Shown: positions 1 to 11,300 of the stretch, piece after piece
Layout: every line of letters starts with the position of its first letter
Numbering within the stretch: position 1 is the first letter of the stretch
DNA from: Saprospiraceae bacterium
GTDB taxonomy: Bacteria; Bacteroidota; Bacteroidia; Chitinophagales; Saprospiraceae
DNA length: 64,000 nt
Assembly (NCBI GenBank): GCA_016706365.1
Contig: JADJJU010000001.1
Span: forward strand, 186,001 to 250,000
Direction of reading: 5' to 3'
Program-made: the position numbers and the translations under genes
Notes under the pieces: generated by a model
The model's database searches: none
What the model saw: only the letters and a program-made list of their open reading frames with translations
What the model was told of the DNA's origin: nothing

Positions 1-2
1 TT

Positions 3-3000
3 TTTACTACAGGAACAGTAATTACTACTGCCACTAATGGTGGAGACATACTATTGGTTGCAAACAGCATAGATCTTTCAGCTGCAACGGTGATTAGTAC
101 AAATCTTGTAAGCAGCGTGACGATTCTTCCATTGACTGCAAATGTTCAGATTGATTTAGGCTCTGCTTTGAATCCAATAGGAGGACCACTTAGTTTATCA
201 GATGTTGAACTGGATCTCATCACCACAGGTACTTTAATAATTGGAGATGTAAATACTGGTGCAATAACAGTGAGCACTAACATTACAAGAACAGGATTAA
301 CAAATGTTGAATTATATAGTGCAGATGATATTAATGTCAGCGGTGGAGGAATAAACACGGCTGGTGGAACCCTCTTACTGGATGCAGGAGATTCTCCGGC
401 TACTATCAACCCTACCTTTATTGGTACGGATGCAAGTATTAGTACATTGACATTGGCAGGTGACTTATCCATTGTTATCAATGGAACTACACCAGATACA
501 GATTATACTCAGCTTACTGTTGCAGGATCTGTAAATCTGAATGGAGTCAATCTTGTCATCAGCGGAACACATGTTCCAACTTTTGGTGAATCATTTATCA
601 TTGTTGACAATGATGGAGTAGATCCAATAATCGGAACTTTTGCAGGGCTGCCTGAAGGAGCTGTAATCAGTAATTTCATGGGGACTTTGTGGAGTGCTAT
701 GATTTCATATGTTGGAGGAGATTTAAATGACGTTGAACTAACAGTCTTTGCTCCATGTCCGGGAGGAAACCATTACTTTGTAGATGTTGACGCGACAGGT
801 TCTAATGATGGAACTTCCTGGGCAAATGCATTCAATGATCTTCAGGATGCTTTATTCCTGGTAGTAGGTTGTCCACTGGTTACAGAAATCTGGGTGGCTG
901 AAGGCACATACTACCCTACCCCTGGTACAGATCGCACTGTTTCATTTAGCATGAGAAACAATCTTGCAATTTACGGTGGATTTGATGGCACCGAAACTTT
1001 ATTATCTGAGCGGGATTGGGCCACAAATGTTACCATTTTGAGTGGAGACATTGGTATCGGCAACGACAGTACTGATAACTCATACCATCTAATATCCAAT
1101 CTTAATCTTGATAATACGGCAATTCTGGATGGTTTTACAATAACTGCCGGAAATGCGGATGGAGTTGCTCCTAATGACAGAGGAGCCGGATTGTATAATG
1201 TTTCAGCTGATATTACTTTATCACACTGTATTTTTGAAGCAAATGCTGCATTAAATGGCGCAGGAATATTCAATCAACAATCAGATATCAATGTAGATAG
1301 CTGCTCATTTATTACAAACACCACTTTCCCGAATGGATTCGGGGGTGGAATGTATAATTCTTCCAGTAATCTGACTATAAGTAATAGCAATTTCGATAAC
1401 AATTCAGCAGGATGGGGAGGTGCAATCAATATTCATGCGGACGCTGGATTTACTTCTAACCATAATATAACCAATTCTACATTCTCAAATAACCTGGGAA
1501 CGGGAGGCGGAGGAGCAATAAATAATGGTCTACCTGGCTCAGCAGGAACTGCATTATTCAATTGTATTAAATGTCAATTTATTGACAATATCTCCTATGA
1601 TGGAGCTACAATTGGTGGTGGTGGAGCCTACTTTAGTGAAGAAATTGGATTCAATGGATACTTTGAAAACAACCTTTTCGATGGAAATCAGGGTTTAGGT
1701 GCAGCAGATTGGGGCGGAGGGGCTTTTCTTATCTTTCGTGGAATTGCAACAATTGTAAATTCCACTTTAGTAAATAACATTTCCGCAACTGATGGAGGTG
1801 CGATCAGCATTTATTCTCCAACAGGATCTGTAATAGTACGTAACAGTATCTTGTGGGATAATGCTGCTGCCAATCAACCATCAATCTACAATGGTCAAGG
1901 TGGAAGTGCATCCATTGAATACAGTTTGATTCAGGATGCAGCTTGTCCTCCGGTAGTCACCTGTGGTGCCGGAATGATTTATAATATAGACCCACTTTTT
2001 GTAAATGAAATTGGTGGAGATTACCGTCTTCAGGCTTGTTCGCCTGCTGTGGACGCAGGAACTACTACCGGAGCTCCGGCTGATGATTTGGATGGGAATC
2101 CAAGACCAATGAATGCCGGTATCGATATGGGTGCATATGAATATCAGGGCGCACTAACCCCAACTATTGCTTTATGCCAAAATCAGAGTGTTTACCTGGA
2201 TAGTTTAGGTTCAGCTACAGTCCTGGCAGAAGACGTGGACAACGGAAGTTCAGGATGCGCGCCATTGACATTTGAAATTGATGGAGAACCTTCAATTGTT
2301 TTTGATTGCGATGAGACCGGAGATAATGTTATTACCATGACAGTTACCAACAGTTTAGGACAGCAAAACTCCTGTACAGCTACAATTACTGTTATTGACA
2401 GTATATCACCTATATTATCTCCTGCAATGGACATGACAGTTGAGTGTAATGACGATACAAACGGAACAAGTCTTCAATCATGGCTGGATATTCAAGGAGG
2501 CGCAACTGCCACTGACAATTGTGCTACTATCACATGGACAAATGCATTGATGGATGAAGTGCCTGGTTGTGGAAATACAACTTGCTACACATATAATTTT
2601 ATTGCTACGGATGCTTCTGACAACAGCTCATCCAGTACTGCGATGTTCTGTGTTGTAGATACTACAGCTCCTATTGCAGTTTGCAGAACGGACACAGTAA
2701 CAATTGAATCAAATGGAACATATTTCTTCACTGCTGAGGATGTATTGAATACTGACTTGTCAAGTGATAATTGCGGAACAGTGACTGTGACTGATATATC
2801 ACCGGCAAGTGTAGACTGCGAGGATATGAATCAGTATGTTTTAGTTACGGTAACTGTAAGTGATGAATGTGGAAATACTTCTCAATGTACTGCTAATATG
2901 TATGTTGAAGTCGGAGAAGGTCTTCCTTCTGAATGGGAAAGCAGTCATGTAGGAACTGGTTCTGGCGATAGCGAATTTGATCCATGTGAAGAGGATGGCG

Positions 3001-3749
3001 TATTTACTATTAGTAGTACGGGATTTGCTTTTGGAACTTCTGATTCGCAACAATTCGTTCATCAGACAATTTGTGGAGATGGCAGCATCATTGCAAAAGT
3101 CACTTCGATCAGTGGTGGCGGTTGGGCTGGAGTTCAAATCAGAGAAACGCTTGCAGCAGGGTCTAAAAAAGCGGCTCTCAAAACACAGCTTACGAATCAT
3201 GTGCGCAGAGAGATCAGAGCGACTACAAATGGAATGGTTCAATCCCAAACAATTACAGCTTTGAATAGACCTTGGATCAGATTGGTGAGAGTAGGAAATA
3301 CATTTACTGGATATCATTCTACAAATGGAATTAACTGGCAATTTGCATTTAGTGCTACAGTTGCTATGAATTCTTGCGTAGAGATAGGTTTAATTGTAGA
3401 GAGCATTAATAGTTCCACAGTTACTACCGCTACATTTGAATCCGTTGAAGTTATCGGTGGAAATCCTTTAAGACCTGTAGCAAATATCGCTTCAGAACTA
3501 ACAAATGCATCAGATGTTATTCTATTCCCTAATCCAACAAACGGTCAGTTAAATATTGATCTACGCACGCATGCTGGTAAATACAGCAAATTTCATGTTG
3601 TGAATGCTTTGGGACAAATAGTGGATACAAAAGAATTGAGTCTGGATAGATTCTATTATTTTGACTTAAATCTAGTTCCGGGAATGTATACTGTAATCTT
3701 TGAAGAAAATGGCACAATAAAAGGTAATAATCGCCTGATAGTGCATTGA
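3..3749 (+). CDS. Secreted beta-helix / HYR-like protein with T9SS sorting domain (5' end outside window)
   Basis: The frame is open to the left window edge, so this is the C-terminal part of a larger protein; the TTG at 54 is not a credible start. After a repetitive region of about 240 residues comes a right-handed beta-helix segment that opens with a YFVDVDATGSNDGTSW motif, has many short N-rich turns and closes with GIDMGAYEYQG, as in choice-of-anchor Q proteins of Bacteroidota. Three HYR/Ig-like units with D-N-C motifs follow, then a beta-sandwich (about residues 960-1140). The last ~75 residues (LFPNPTNGQLNID ... GMYTVIFEENG) are a type A T9SS C-terminal signal, so the product should be exported and attached to the cell surface. 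No enzyme motif was recognised; an adhesin or surface-coat role is inference. A hairpin terminator follows. Confidence 0.85.
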   Translation, partial: FTTGTVITTATNGGDILLVANSIDLSAATVISTNLVSSVTILPLTANVQIDLGSALNPIGGPLSLSDVELDLITTGTLIIGDVNTGAITVSTNITRTGLTNVELYSADDINVSGGGINTAGGTLLLDAGDSPATINPTFIGTDASISTLTLAGDLSIVINGTTPDTDYTQLTVAGSVNLNGVNLVISGTHVPTFGESFIIVDNDGVDPIIGTFAGLPEGAVISNFMGTLWSAMISYVGGDLNDVELTVFAPCPGGNHYFVDVDATGSNDGTSWANAFNDLQDALFLVVGCPLVTEIWVAEGTYYPTPGTDRTVSFSMRNNLAIYGGFDGTETLLSERDWATNVTILSGDIGIGNDSTDNSYHLISNLNLDNTAILDGFTITAGNADGVAPNDRGAGLYNVSADITLSHCIFEANAALNGAGIFNQQSDINVDSCSFITNTTFPNGFGGGMYNSSSNLTISNSNFDNNSAGWGGAINIHADAGFTSNHNITNSTFSNNLGTGGGGAINNGLPGSAGTALFNCIKCQFIDNISYDGATIGGGGAYFSEEIGFNGYFENNLFDGNQGLGAADWGGGAFLIFRGIATIVNSTLVNNISATDGGAISIYSPTGSVIVRNSILWDNAAANQPSIYNGQGGSASIEYSLIQDAACPPVVTCGAGMIYNIDPLFVNEIGGDYRLQACSPAVDAGTTTGAPADDLDGNPRPMNAGIDMGAYEYQGALTPTIALCQNQSVYLDSLGSATVLAEDVDNGSSGCAPLTFEIDGEPSIVFDCDETGDNVITMTVTNSLGQQNSCTATITVIDSISPILSPAMDMTVECNDDTNGTSLQSWLDIQGGATATDNCATITWTNALMDEVPGCGNTTCYTYNFIATDASDNSSSSTAMFCVVDTTAPIAVCRTDTVTIESNGTYFFTAEDVLNTDLSSDNCGTVTVTDISPASVDCEDMNQYVLVTVTVSDECGNTSQCTANMYVEVGEGLPSEWESSHVGTGSGDSEFDPCEEDGVFTISSTGFAFGTSDSQQFVHQTICGDGSIIAKVTSISGGGWAGVQIRETLAAGSKKAALKTQLTNHVRREIRATTNGMVQSQTITALNRPWIRLVRVGNTFTGYHSTNGINWQFAFSATVAMNSCVEIGLIVESINSSTVTTATFESVEVIGGNPLRPVANIASELTNASDVILFPNPTNGQLNIDLRTHAGKYSKFHVVNALGQIVDTKELSLDRFYYFDLNLVPGMYTVIFEENGTIKGNNRLIVH

Positions 3750-3781
3750 TTCTTTAGTGAAATATAAATTTAGGATAAAAG

Positions 3782-3810
3782 ACCGGTGGCGAGAGCTGCC
3801 GGTTTTTTTT
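3782..3810 (+). terminator. Intrinsic terminator after the beta-helix protein gene
   Basis: A 9-bp stem (3782-3790 with 3795-3803, two G-U pairs) closes a GAGA tetraloop and runs directly into eight T residues (3803-3810). It lies 33 nt after the stop codon of the upstream gene, which is the usual position and form of a Rho-independent terminator. Confidence 0.85.
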
Positions 3811-4016
3811 GTGATGATGGTACAAATCAGTCAATTCTTTGGAGTGGTTTCTGGTTATAATTCAAAGTAATAGTATACCTATGGAATGATTCATATAAAA
3901 GGGGGAAGTTTTTTGAGATTGAATTCGAACAAAAAAATGATAGTTGATACAGTTGGGAAGCTTATTTTATTTTGTTCTAATTTAAATATTTATTAATTTA
4001 AACTAAAATTAATGTC

Positions 4017-5012
4017 ATGATACCCAATGAATTTTCTGAATATTTTTCCGCAAGAGATACAGATCAGCAGCATCAAATTATCGATGAGTTGCTGCAAATG
4101 GTTATGCAGCATGAAAATTTACCCGAAACCGAAGATAATGTGATTATTAAATGCCCTCACTGCAGAAGTAGTGATGTAAGAGGCAATGGCAAGTTAAAAG
4201 CAATGCACAGATATGTATGTAAAGAATGCAGCAAACACTTTAGCCAGTCAACCGGAAAGTTTTGGTATGCATTAAAGAAGCGACAGCTCCTTAATAAATA
4301 CATGCACTGCCTGGTCGTTGGATTTAGCATTCGTAAGTGTGCTGAAGTCACAGGAATTTCTGTTCAAACCTCATTTGATTGGCGTCATAAATTGCTCACT
4401 AGTTTCAAAACAGTTTTTCCTCTGAGTTTTCAAGGAATAGTGGAGATAAACGATTATGCCTTTCAGTACTCTGAAAAAGGAAAAAGGCATAAAGACAAAT
4501 CAGATAGAGTTCCTGGTGAAGAGCAAGTTAAATCCTCAGAAAGCAATGCACCGATAACAGTTGTTGCCACATGTGACAGGAGTGGTAGGGAGGACTTGCG
4601 TGTCATAACTAAAGGCAATCTCGGCATTGAGGATCTCACAAGTGTTTTGAAGGGTAGGCTAGAGAATGCCGAATTACTTGTGAGTCAGTACCATACAAAT
4701 TATATTTCTTTAGGAGAAAAGATAAAAATTGAACACAAAATATTCGGAACGTCTGTAAGGCAGAAGAAATCTGAAAAAATATTTCACATTAAAAATATTA
4801 ATAATATGTATAGTAGATTAATAACCTTTTTGAGTCCTTTTCATGGAGTTGCCACTAAGTATCTTCAAAATTATATGAACTGGTTTTTGATGCTGGAAAA
4901 AATACAAGATTCGACTAGAAAAATTGCCACCATAGCCAGGATTGCTTTATCTACAGATCGAGCCTGGTTCGATTATAAGAATAAAAATGTAAATATCTTT
5001 TTTAGAACATAA
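4017..5012 (+). CDS. IS1595/ISXO2-type transposase-like protein, catalytic aspartates replaced
   Basis: The 331-residue protein has the IS1595 layout: an N-terminal zinc ribbon (C46-x2-C49 and C68-x2-C71), a helix-turn-helix-like segment near 100-130, a DDE-like core from about 138, and the C-terminal H-I-x-N-I-N ... FHGVATKYLQNY block of this family. In active relatives the first catalytic Asp lies in a V-E-x-D-E-[TK] motif; here the sequence is VEINDYAF, putting Asn145 at that place. The second Asp normally lies in [TS]-D-x-[HW]-x-x-Y; here it reads VSQYHTNY, putting Gln224 there. No terminal inverted repeats or target-site duplication were found around the gene. The frame is otherwise uninterrupted and the zinc ligands are intact. 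It may be a dead insertion-sequence remnant or a domesticated DNA-binding protein; the sequence alone cannot decide. Confidence 0.75.
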   Translation: MIPNEFSEYFSARDTDQQHQIIDELLQMVMQHENLPETEDNVIIKCPHCRSSDVRGNGKLKAMHRYVCKECSKHFSQSTGKFWYALKKRQLLNKYMHCLVVGFSIRKCAEVTGISVQTSFDWRHKLLTSFKTVFPLSFQGIVEINDYAFQYSEKGKRHKDKSDRVPGEEQVKSSESNAPITVVATCDRSGREDLRVITKGNLGIEDLTSVLKGRLENAELLVSQYHTNYISLGEKIKIEHKIFGTSVRQKKSEKIFHIKNINNMYSRLITFLSPFHGVATKYLQNYMNWFLMLEKIQDSTRKIATIARIALSTDRAWFDYKNKNVNIFFRT

Positions 5013-5120
5013 ATTATTTCCTAATCCATCTGACCTACCCCTCCGATCAACTTCGCAAATAGCCAATACAATTTCTCACTAATCTGACCCTTCAACACCA
5101 CTCCCCACCCTCCCTCTCTC

Positions 5121-5274
5121 CCACCCACACTGCCTCAGGGATCGCAGCGAACACGAGTAGAGACGCATATCTATGCGTTTCTGCGAAGTAAAGCGGAGAG
5201 CCCGACCGTGGTCGGACGCTGCACGGGCATTGCTTGCAAAGTCTCTAAACCGTCCGACCACGGGGAGGCCCAAA
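5121..5274. repeat. Dispersed intergenic repeat, family B copy 1
   Basis: This stretch shares about 80 nt with 42101-42187: a C-rich lead, then GATCGCAGCGAACACGAG, AGAGACGCAT, CTGCGAAGTAAAGCGGAG and AGCCCGACC. A perfect 13-bp inverted repeat follows (5206-5218 and 5251-5263), and the copy ends in a GGCCCAAA-like tail. A smaller palindrome around ACGCAT lies near 5163-5177. It fills most of the 330-nt gap between the transposase-like gene and the end of the giant gene. No coding function is apparent. Confidence 0.75.
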
Positions 5275-5307
5275 TAAAAGCAGGTCGCGATTAGGTGCCT
5301 GACCTGC
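5272..5307 (-). terminator. Intrinsic terminator of the giant surface-protein gene
   Basis: On the minus strand a GCAGGTC/GACCTGC stem (5301-5307 with 5280-5286) with a 14-nt loop is followed by TTTTATTT. It lies about 35 nt beyond the stop codon at 5343 and overlaps the end of repeat family B. Confidence 0.65.
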
Positions 5308-5342
5308 CTTGTATAGAAACCCCATTAAAAAAGAAACTTCAA

Positions 5343-8300
5343 TCAATCCATAATAATCATCTTTTTCGCAGCTGTGAAATCGCCCGCTTCGAGCTGATAG
5401 TAAATTACACCTGCTGCCGGAATATCAGATTTCAGTAAATTGATTTCATTCATTCCTGACTTGAATGCACCTGAAATATGGTGTATTACTTTTCCGCTGG
5501 TATCGTAGAACTTAAGTGTTGCATCCATGGCCTCAGGCAGACTGAAACGGATGGTAGTCTGCTCTTTGAATGGATTGGGTTCGTTTTGATAAAGTGCATA
5601 TAACTCCTCAGAATTTCCTGTCGACTTTTCAAATTCAAGTGTCAGAGGAATGGTTTGCAAATCATGTGTAACAGCCTCCGCTCTGATGCGATCCGAATTA
5701 ATACCAAGAACATCTGATAATCTCGAATTCTTTCTCGCGCGATATTTCATTTTAAACAGGCCATTTTCTGAATTGGTCAAAACCGGTTCCACAGAGTGCC
5801 AGCTTGATGTAATGCTTCCTGACTTGATGCGGGTCAATCCAAAGTTCTCATCTGATACTTGTAGCTGTTCGGATCCAACCTCACTTAACTCCATCTTTTC
5901 AGGATCGAAATTCATAGTAAATTGGAAGCCGCGAATATCGGACATGGAAGGACCTCTGAATGCGATCTCATATTCTTTGCCTTTGCGTAAATAAAGATCT
6001 TCCGTGAGCAATTCGAATACTCTGCCTGATCTGTTGTCCAGGTTGATAAACGATTCGCTATTGGAAAGCGCATTTCCATTGACATCACCCACCTTGATTG
6101 CTATAAAATTCTCATCCGTCACCTGCATGAGTAGTGGACTGACTTTGCTGAATTCAGGGAAATTCTCTGCTTGTGCCTTGTCAGGTGTAATGAACTGATA
6201 TCCTGATTCGACAAATCGCCAGGAACTATTGTTTTTGAAATTATCAGTCTTGCCCAGAATAACTTTTCTGATTTCGACAAGGTCAATGGCGTTGATACCA
6301 CCTGAACGGTCAGCATCCGCTGCAATCAGCTTGTAAGGACTCTCTAGCGCTGTGTTTCCCAATATATGACTATGAATCATGAGGATGTCTGTCGTAGTTA
6401 CTCCATTTATAGGATCGTCATTTCTGAATGGAATGATACTGTAAGTATTGAAAGCCGGTAAATCAAGCGAAAATACTCCATCCAGCAATGTTGCTGTTGT
6501 GAAGCTTTGATTACCAGCATTCCTTGCTGTTAAAGTAACAAATTCAACATTTTCAAAATTGAGAGCATTTTGGATTTTACCAGCAACTTCAATATCCTGA
6601 ACAGAAGAACAAGGAGCCCCCATATTGTTCTGAACATAAATGAATGTCTCGCAGAAATCCCAATTGTTGTTTTCATCTCCGACCCATAACCTTACATCTA
6701 CTCTTCCCAAATCATCACAGTCAAAGACAATAATAGTGTCTCTTTCTGCAGGGAGCGTGGATCCATTTCCGGAAGAAAGTCTCTCAACCCTGAATTCCAG
6801 GTCAGGTTGGATAGTACAATTATCAAAAGATCCTGCATCCCAGAAGTCCGCTCTCAATGTAACTTGCGCTGCGGATGGCATCAGATCTGCAGATAATCCC
6901 GAATGACAGACCGGTGTAGGTTTCTTGCAATCATTGATTCTAAAAGTAGTTAAATGCACCGTTTTGTTGCCACATCCATCTTCTGCGATGAATTTGATTA
7001 CATGTGGTTCATCATCATGCCTGGTAACAGGGAATACTTCAGCAACTATAATCGAATCTCCTCTTAATTCAGGACCGGCATATGTAATAATTTGGTCTAT
7101 ATCATTAAATGGATATACTTCCCAATCCCATCTGATCTCTTCACCTGTAGAACACAGATCTTGGGCGTATGCAACAAGAGGGAATATTTGAGAAATAGTT
7201 TCACATTCATCCTGGAAACAGAATTGGTAAGGGCCAGCTTGCACTTCAGGACCAGTAGTATTAATCACTTTTATCACCTGATCCCATATCCATGGATCCA
7301 AAACTGATTCCTGCTGGCACCAATCGATAATCTTCCATCTTCTTATAATGGTATTGCAACCGGCATCGAAGTCGAAGTCCCATTGATCATATGTAATTCC
7401 AATATTGGAGCAGTGATCCTCCCGAACAATATATGGTCTCGACCCAATAATGTATTTTGGATTTGCAGCTAATTCATCAGGAGAAGTGCCTTCTTCACAA
7501 ACATCGATCTCAAGATCTGCAGGCCAAATGATATCAAATCGGGAATCATATTGAGGTAATGTCGGTCTGATGCGTCCTCTGATTTTACCATCAATTCCTT
7601 CTGCATTGAAAGCATCTCCCAGCTGTGTACTCATTTCAAAGTGACCTAAAGGATAGTCAGGGTAGGAAGAGCTCAGATCTCCATTTGGCAGTCTTACCTG
7701 ACGATGAACTCTGTAAAATCCGGCATCATGTCCATTTCCAACCTTTACTATGCCAGGACCATTATAATCATTGAATGGTGCCTGATTGATCAGCGTGATT
7801 GTCTGGGTGCAGGCTGCTGAATTTCCTGAAGCATCCGTAACAACAAATGTTCTGAAAATAAATCCTACACCACATTCCACTTGCTGGTTGAATCTTGAAG
7901 TAAGGCCCAGACTGCAGTCTGCTTGAGCTGCTCCTCCAGTAGGATAACAATTATCAAAAGCTTCTCCATCCAAATAAACCGCAGGGGCAGCAGGGATATT
8001 GCCCGGATAGTTCATATTGCGATTGCACAAATTAGCTTGTGTGGCATCTATGAAAGGATTTGCAATGCCTATTTGTCTTCTAATCTGATTACCGGTGGCC
8101 ACGGTACCAAATAAAGTTGAAAGTGTGGTACTATCCAGATCAAATGTCAATCGGCAATCAACAGTAATATCCGGAGGTGCCACCAAAGTCGGTAGTAATT
8201 TATCCTGAACTTCTACCCTTACCATACAGGTATTAGAATTTCCTGCCTCGTCAGTAATACGGAATAAGACTCTTCGCTGATCTTCGCTTGCAAGTATGTC

Positions 8301-11300
8301 TTCACAGCAGAAGCTAACTGAATCTCTGAAAACCAAAGCAGATCCTGCTGGTGAATAACAATTACTTGGTAGCATTCTTGCCACTTCCATTTGGGCAATA
8401 CCACAATTATCATAGGAACCATCATCAAATGATTCAGCAGCAATTTTTGCAGTGCAATCTGTACCAAGAGATACCACTCTTACCGTTTCACAGACCGGGA
8501 TAGGGTATATATCATCTCTAACTATAAGATTAAGCGTACATGTACTCTTGTTGCCGCAACTATCTGTAGCTATGAATTTGATTGTATGAATACCTACTTC
8601 ATATCTGTCGAATGCCCTTGGTTTGATCACCTGGACTCTAAAAATTCCGCTACATTCGTCTGTAATTTGAGGAATATTATTTTCTGCAATCCAGGTAGCT
8701 CTGCAGGTAAAGGGATCTGTACTGACTATGATATCAGGAGGGCAATTCCAGACAGGAGCTGTTTTATCGAGAACCTTAATAATCTGGACAAATGTTACAG
8801 GATTGACTCCTTCCTCTACCGGTAAACACATGCTTCGAACTCTCCATGTTCTGAGAATTTCATATGAATTTCCACAAATCTCATAAATATGATCAGAGTA
8901 GTTTAGGCTTGACTCACAATAATGAATTCCTGTTACAGACAAGCCATTAATATCCGGCCGTCCTGTGTTGTCTGGATGTGTCAACAAAGGATTTGCTACA
9001 ACCTGTGCACAGGAGAATGCAGGATTGTCCACATTATCAAAATGAGAAGGGAAATTTACATCTGCGAGATCAAAAGATTTTACAAAAATCTGCTGGACAC
9101 AGCTTGAGCTATTGCCCAGACGATCGATGACGGTCCAGGTCCTTGCAATAATGGCTCTGTTGACTTCACATTCCGCAAATTCCTGTAATTCATCCTCATA
9201 GATAATATGAGCATCCAAAACGCAGGATTGCATGATAACCGATCCTGTAAACAATGGATCTGTATCCTGATTACATGCTATTGTAATATCATCCGGGCAA
9301 GTAATTTCCGGAACAAGTTTGTATTCCACATTGATCAGAGACGTACAGGTAGTTCCGGTAGCCGGGTCAAATATGTTTACAGAAATTGTCTGGCCGATAT
9401 TGCTTTCATCCACAAATGGACTATTAGGTAAGATGACCCCATTTTCATCTGTTAATACAACTTCCATATCATCGAAGCAGGCATACGAGTTTCCTATCAG
9501 ACATAAATCCGGAGTAATCTCAGCGATGCAGCCGGGAGGTAAACTAAAATTGAGCAAACCTACACAAGCCAGAGGTTGTGGATTCTGGATTCCCTCAACA
9601 GTTATATTAAAAGTACATGTGCTTGTATTCCCGGAAGCATCGGTTGCAGTAACCACTACTGATGTAGTACCAATTTCAAATACAGATCCATTCTCAGGTA
9701 CACTGCTGAAAGTGGTACCTCCGCAATTATCCTGCAATCCGGCAAGGAATCCAACGCTGGTACTGCACTCTCCTGAACCCAATTGTACTGTCATATCCAC
9801 AGGACATGTTATAACAGGAGCAGATATATCATTTACAATTACCGTGAATCCACATGTAGTGGTGTTTCCGACTGCATCTGATAATGTATATTCAACAAAG
9901 GTAGTTCCTACCCTGAAGTTAGCGCTGGCTTGAGAACCCGCAACTACAGGTCCGCTAACAGGGAGTAAAATATTGTCATTGGAGCTATACTCTACTGTCA
10001 CGATGCCACCCAAAGAACAATTATCAAATATTTCCGGATGTGTCCAGGAGAATGGAGAATAACATTCATCAGGCAGATTATTAAGCGTTACATCAGACTG
10101 TTGATAAGGCACTCGATGTCCAAGATTCAATGTCCAGCCTGTAAGTTCTCCAGATCCTAAAGAACCCTGATTAATAATTTCAAGGATCCAGATACCATTG
10201 GATGATTCTCCGTTAAATACATGCAGTGGTGATTGGGGCAAAAATATTGTTCCATCAGTCATCCATATGCAGGGTGCATTACCAATAGTATGTGCAGATC
10301 TGTCATCCAACACCAGATTAAAGCTTGAAGTATTGGGACAAACACCTCCGAACAGAATGACTTGAGTCCCAGTTGGACTGCTTAGTCGGAAAGTCAAATC
10401 TGCCAGACTGGTGTAAGTGCCCTGAAGGCTAATGCTTACTTTACCAATCTCAAATGCATCAAGGATATTTAACAAATTTGTATTGACAATTCCAGTCTGA
10501 ATAGACATCGGCAAAGAGCCATTAGCTACATAATCATTGTGGTCAAGTGATCCGCATGTTGGGGCATCAGTATCCATGACTAAAACCGAAGTGGAACATT
10601 CGGCCTGATTAGGAGTCTGATGTTGTAATGAAGTAGTAGCACCGTTTGATATCGCGGGAGGAAACTTAGTGTTATAAGAACCAATGGAAGCAGGATAAGC
10701 CACATTGGAAATATCCCAATCGGCTGCGCTGTTGGTGTCCCATACTCTATTTCTTTGAACGCTTCCCTGATTAGAAAGTACTGGAATTGTGCCATTCCAA
10801 TCTGAATCGCTGACTACTGCAAGGGTCCCTTGTCCTTCAGGATCAAAACCATTCAATGCTACAACATCCACCACACGTGCCTTCAAACTTATAACATAGC
10901 CGGAGGGTTCGTTTGGATTAAGGTCAATAGCATTTGGCAAATTGAAATAATGATTTGCAGGATCATCAGTTCCTGATCCAAAATGTAAAACCAAGACTTC
11001 TCCTGCTTGTAATATAGTTGCAGCTGGAACCATAAATGTTTCGTCAAGCGGATTACCCAAATTGCTAATCCTTTCTATAGCTAAACAACTGATATCGAAT
11101 GCTGCGGGACCGAAATTCGTTATTTCAAGATAATCATCTCCACTTAGAGCCTGAATATGTCCTGGCACAGGATTTGTTCCACCATTTATAGAATTTAAAG
11201 CATGAGTTGCCTCAGTTATCAATAAAAGAGGCTGATCCTGAACTCTGTAATGAACTTCCGAAACACCCCCATTGAACATCGATCCACTTGCTGAACCCAG

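Noticed and set aside
2841..3341. 166-codon minus-strand frame
   Set aside because: It lies opposite a clear T9SS protein, has no recognisable start context or domain, and is a composition by-product.
4017..5012. Complete mobile insertion sequence
   Set aside because: No terminal inverted repeats or target duplication were found and both catalytic Asp positions are changed.
9319..9933. 204-codon plus-strand frame inside the giant gene
   Set aside because: It is antisense to well-conserved HYR domains; its sequence has no family features and similar antisense frames recur across the repeat copies.
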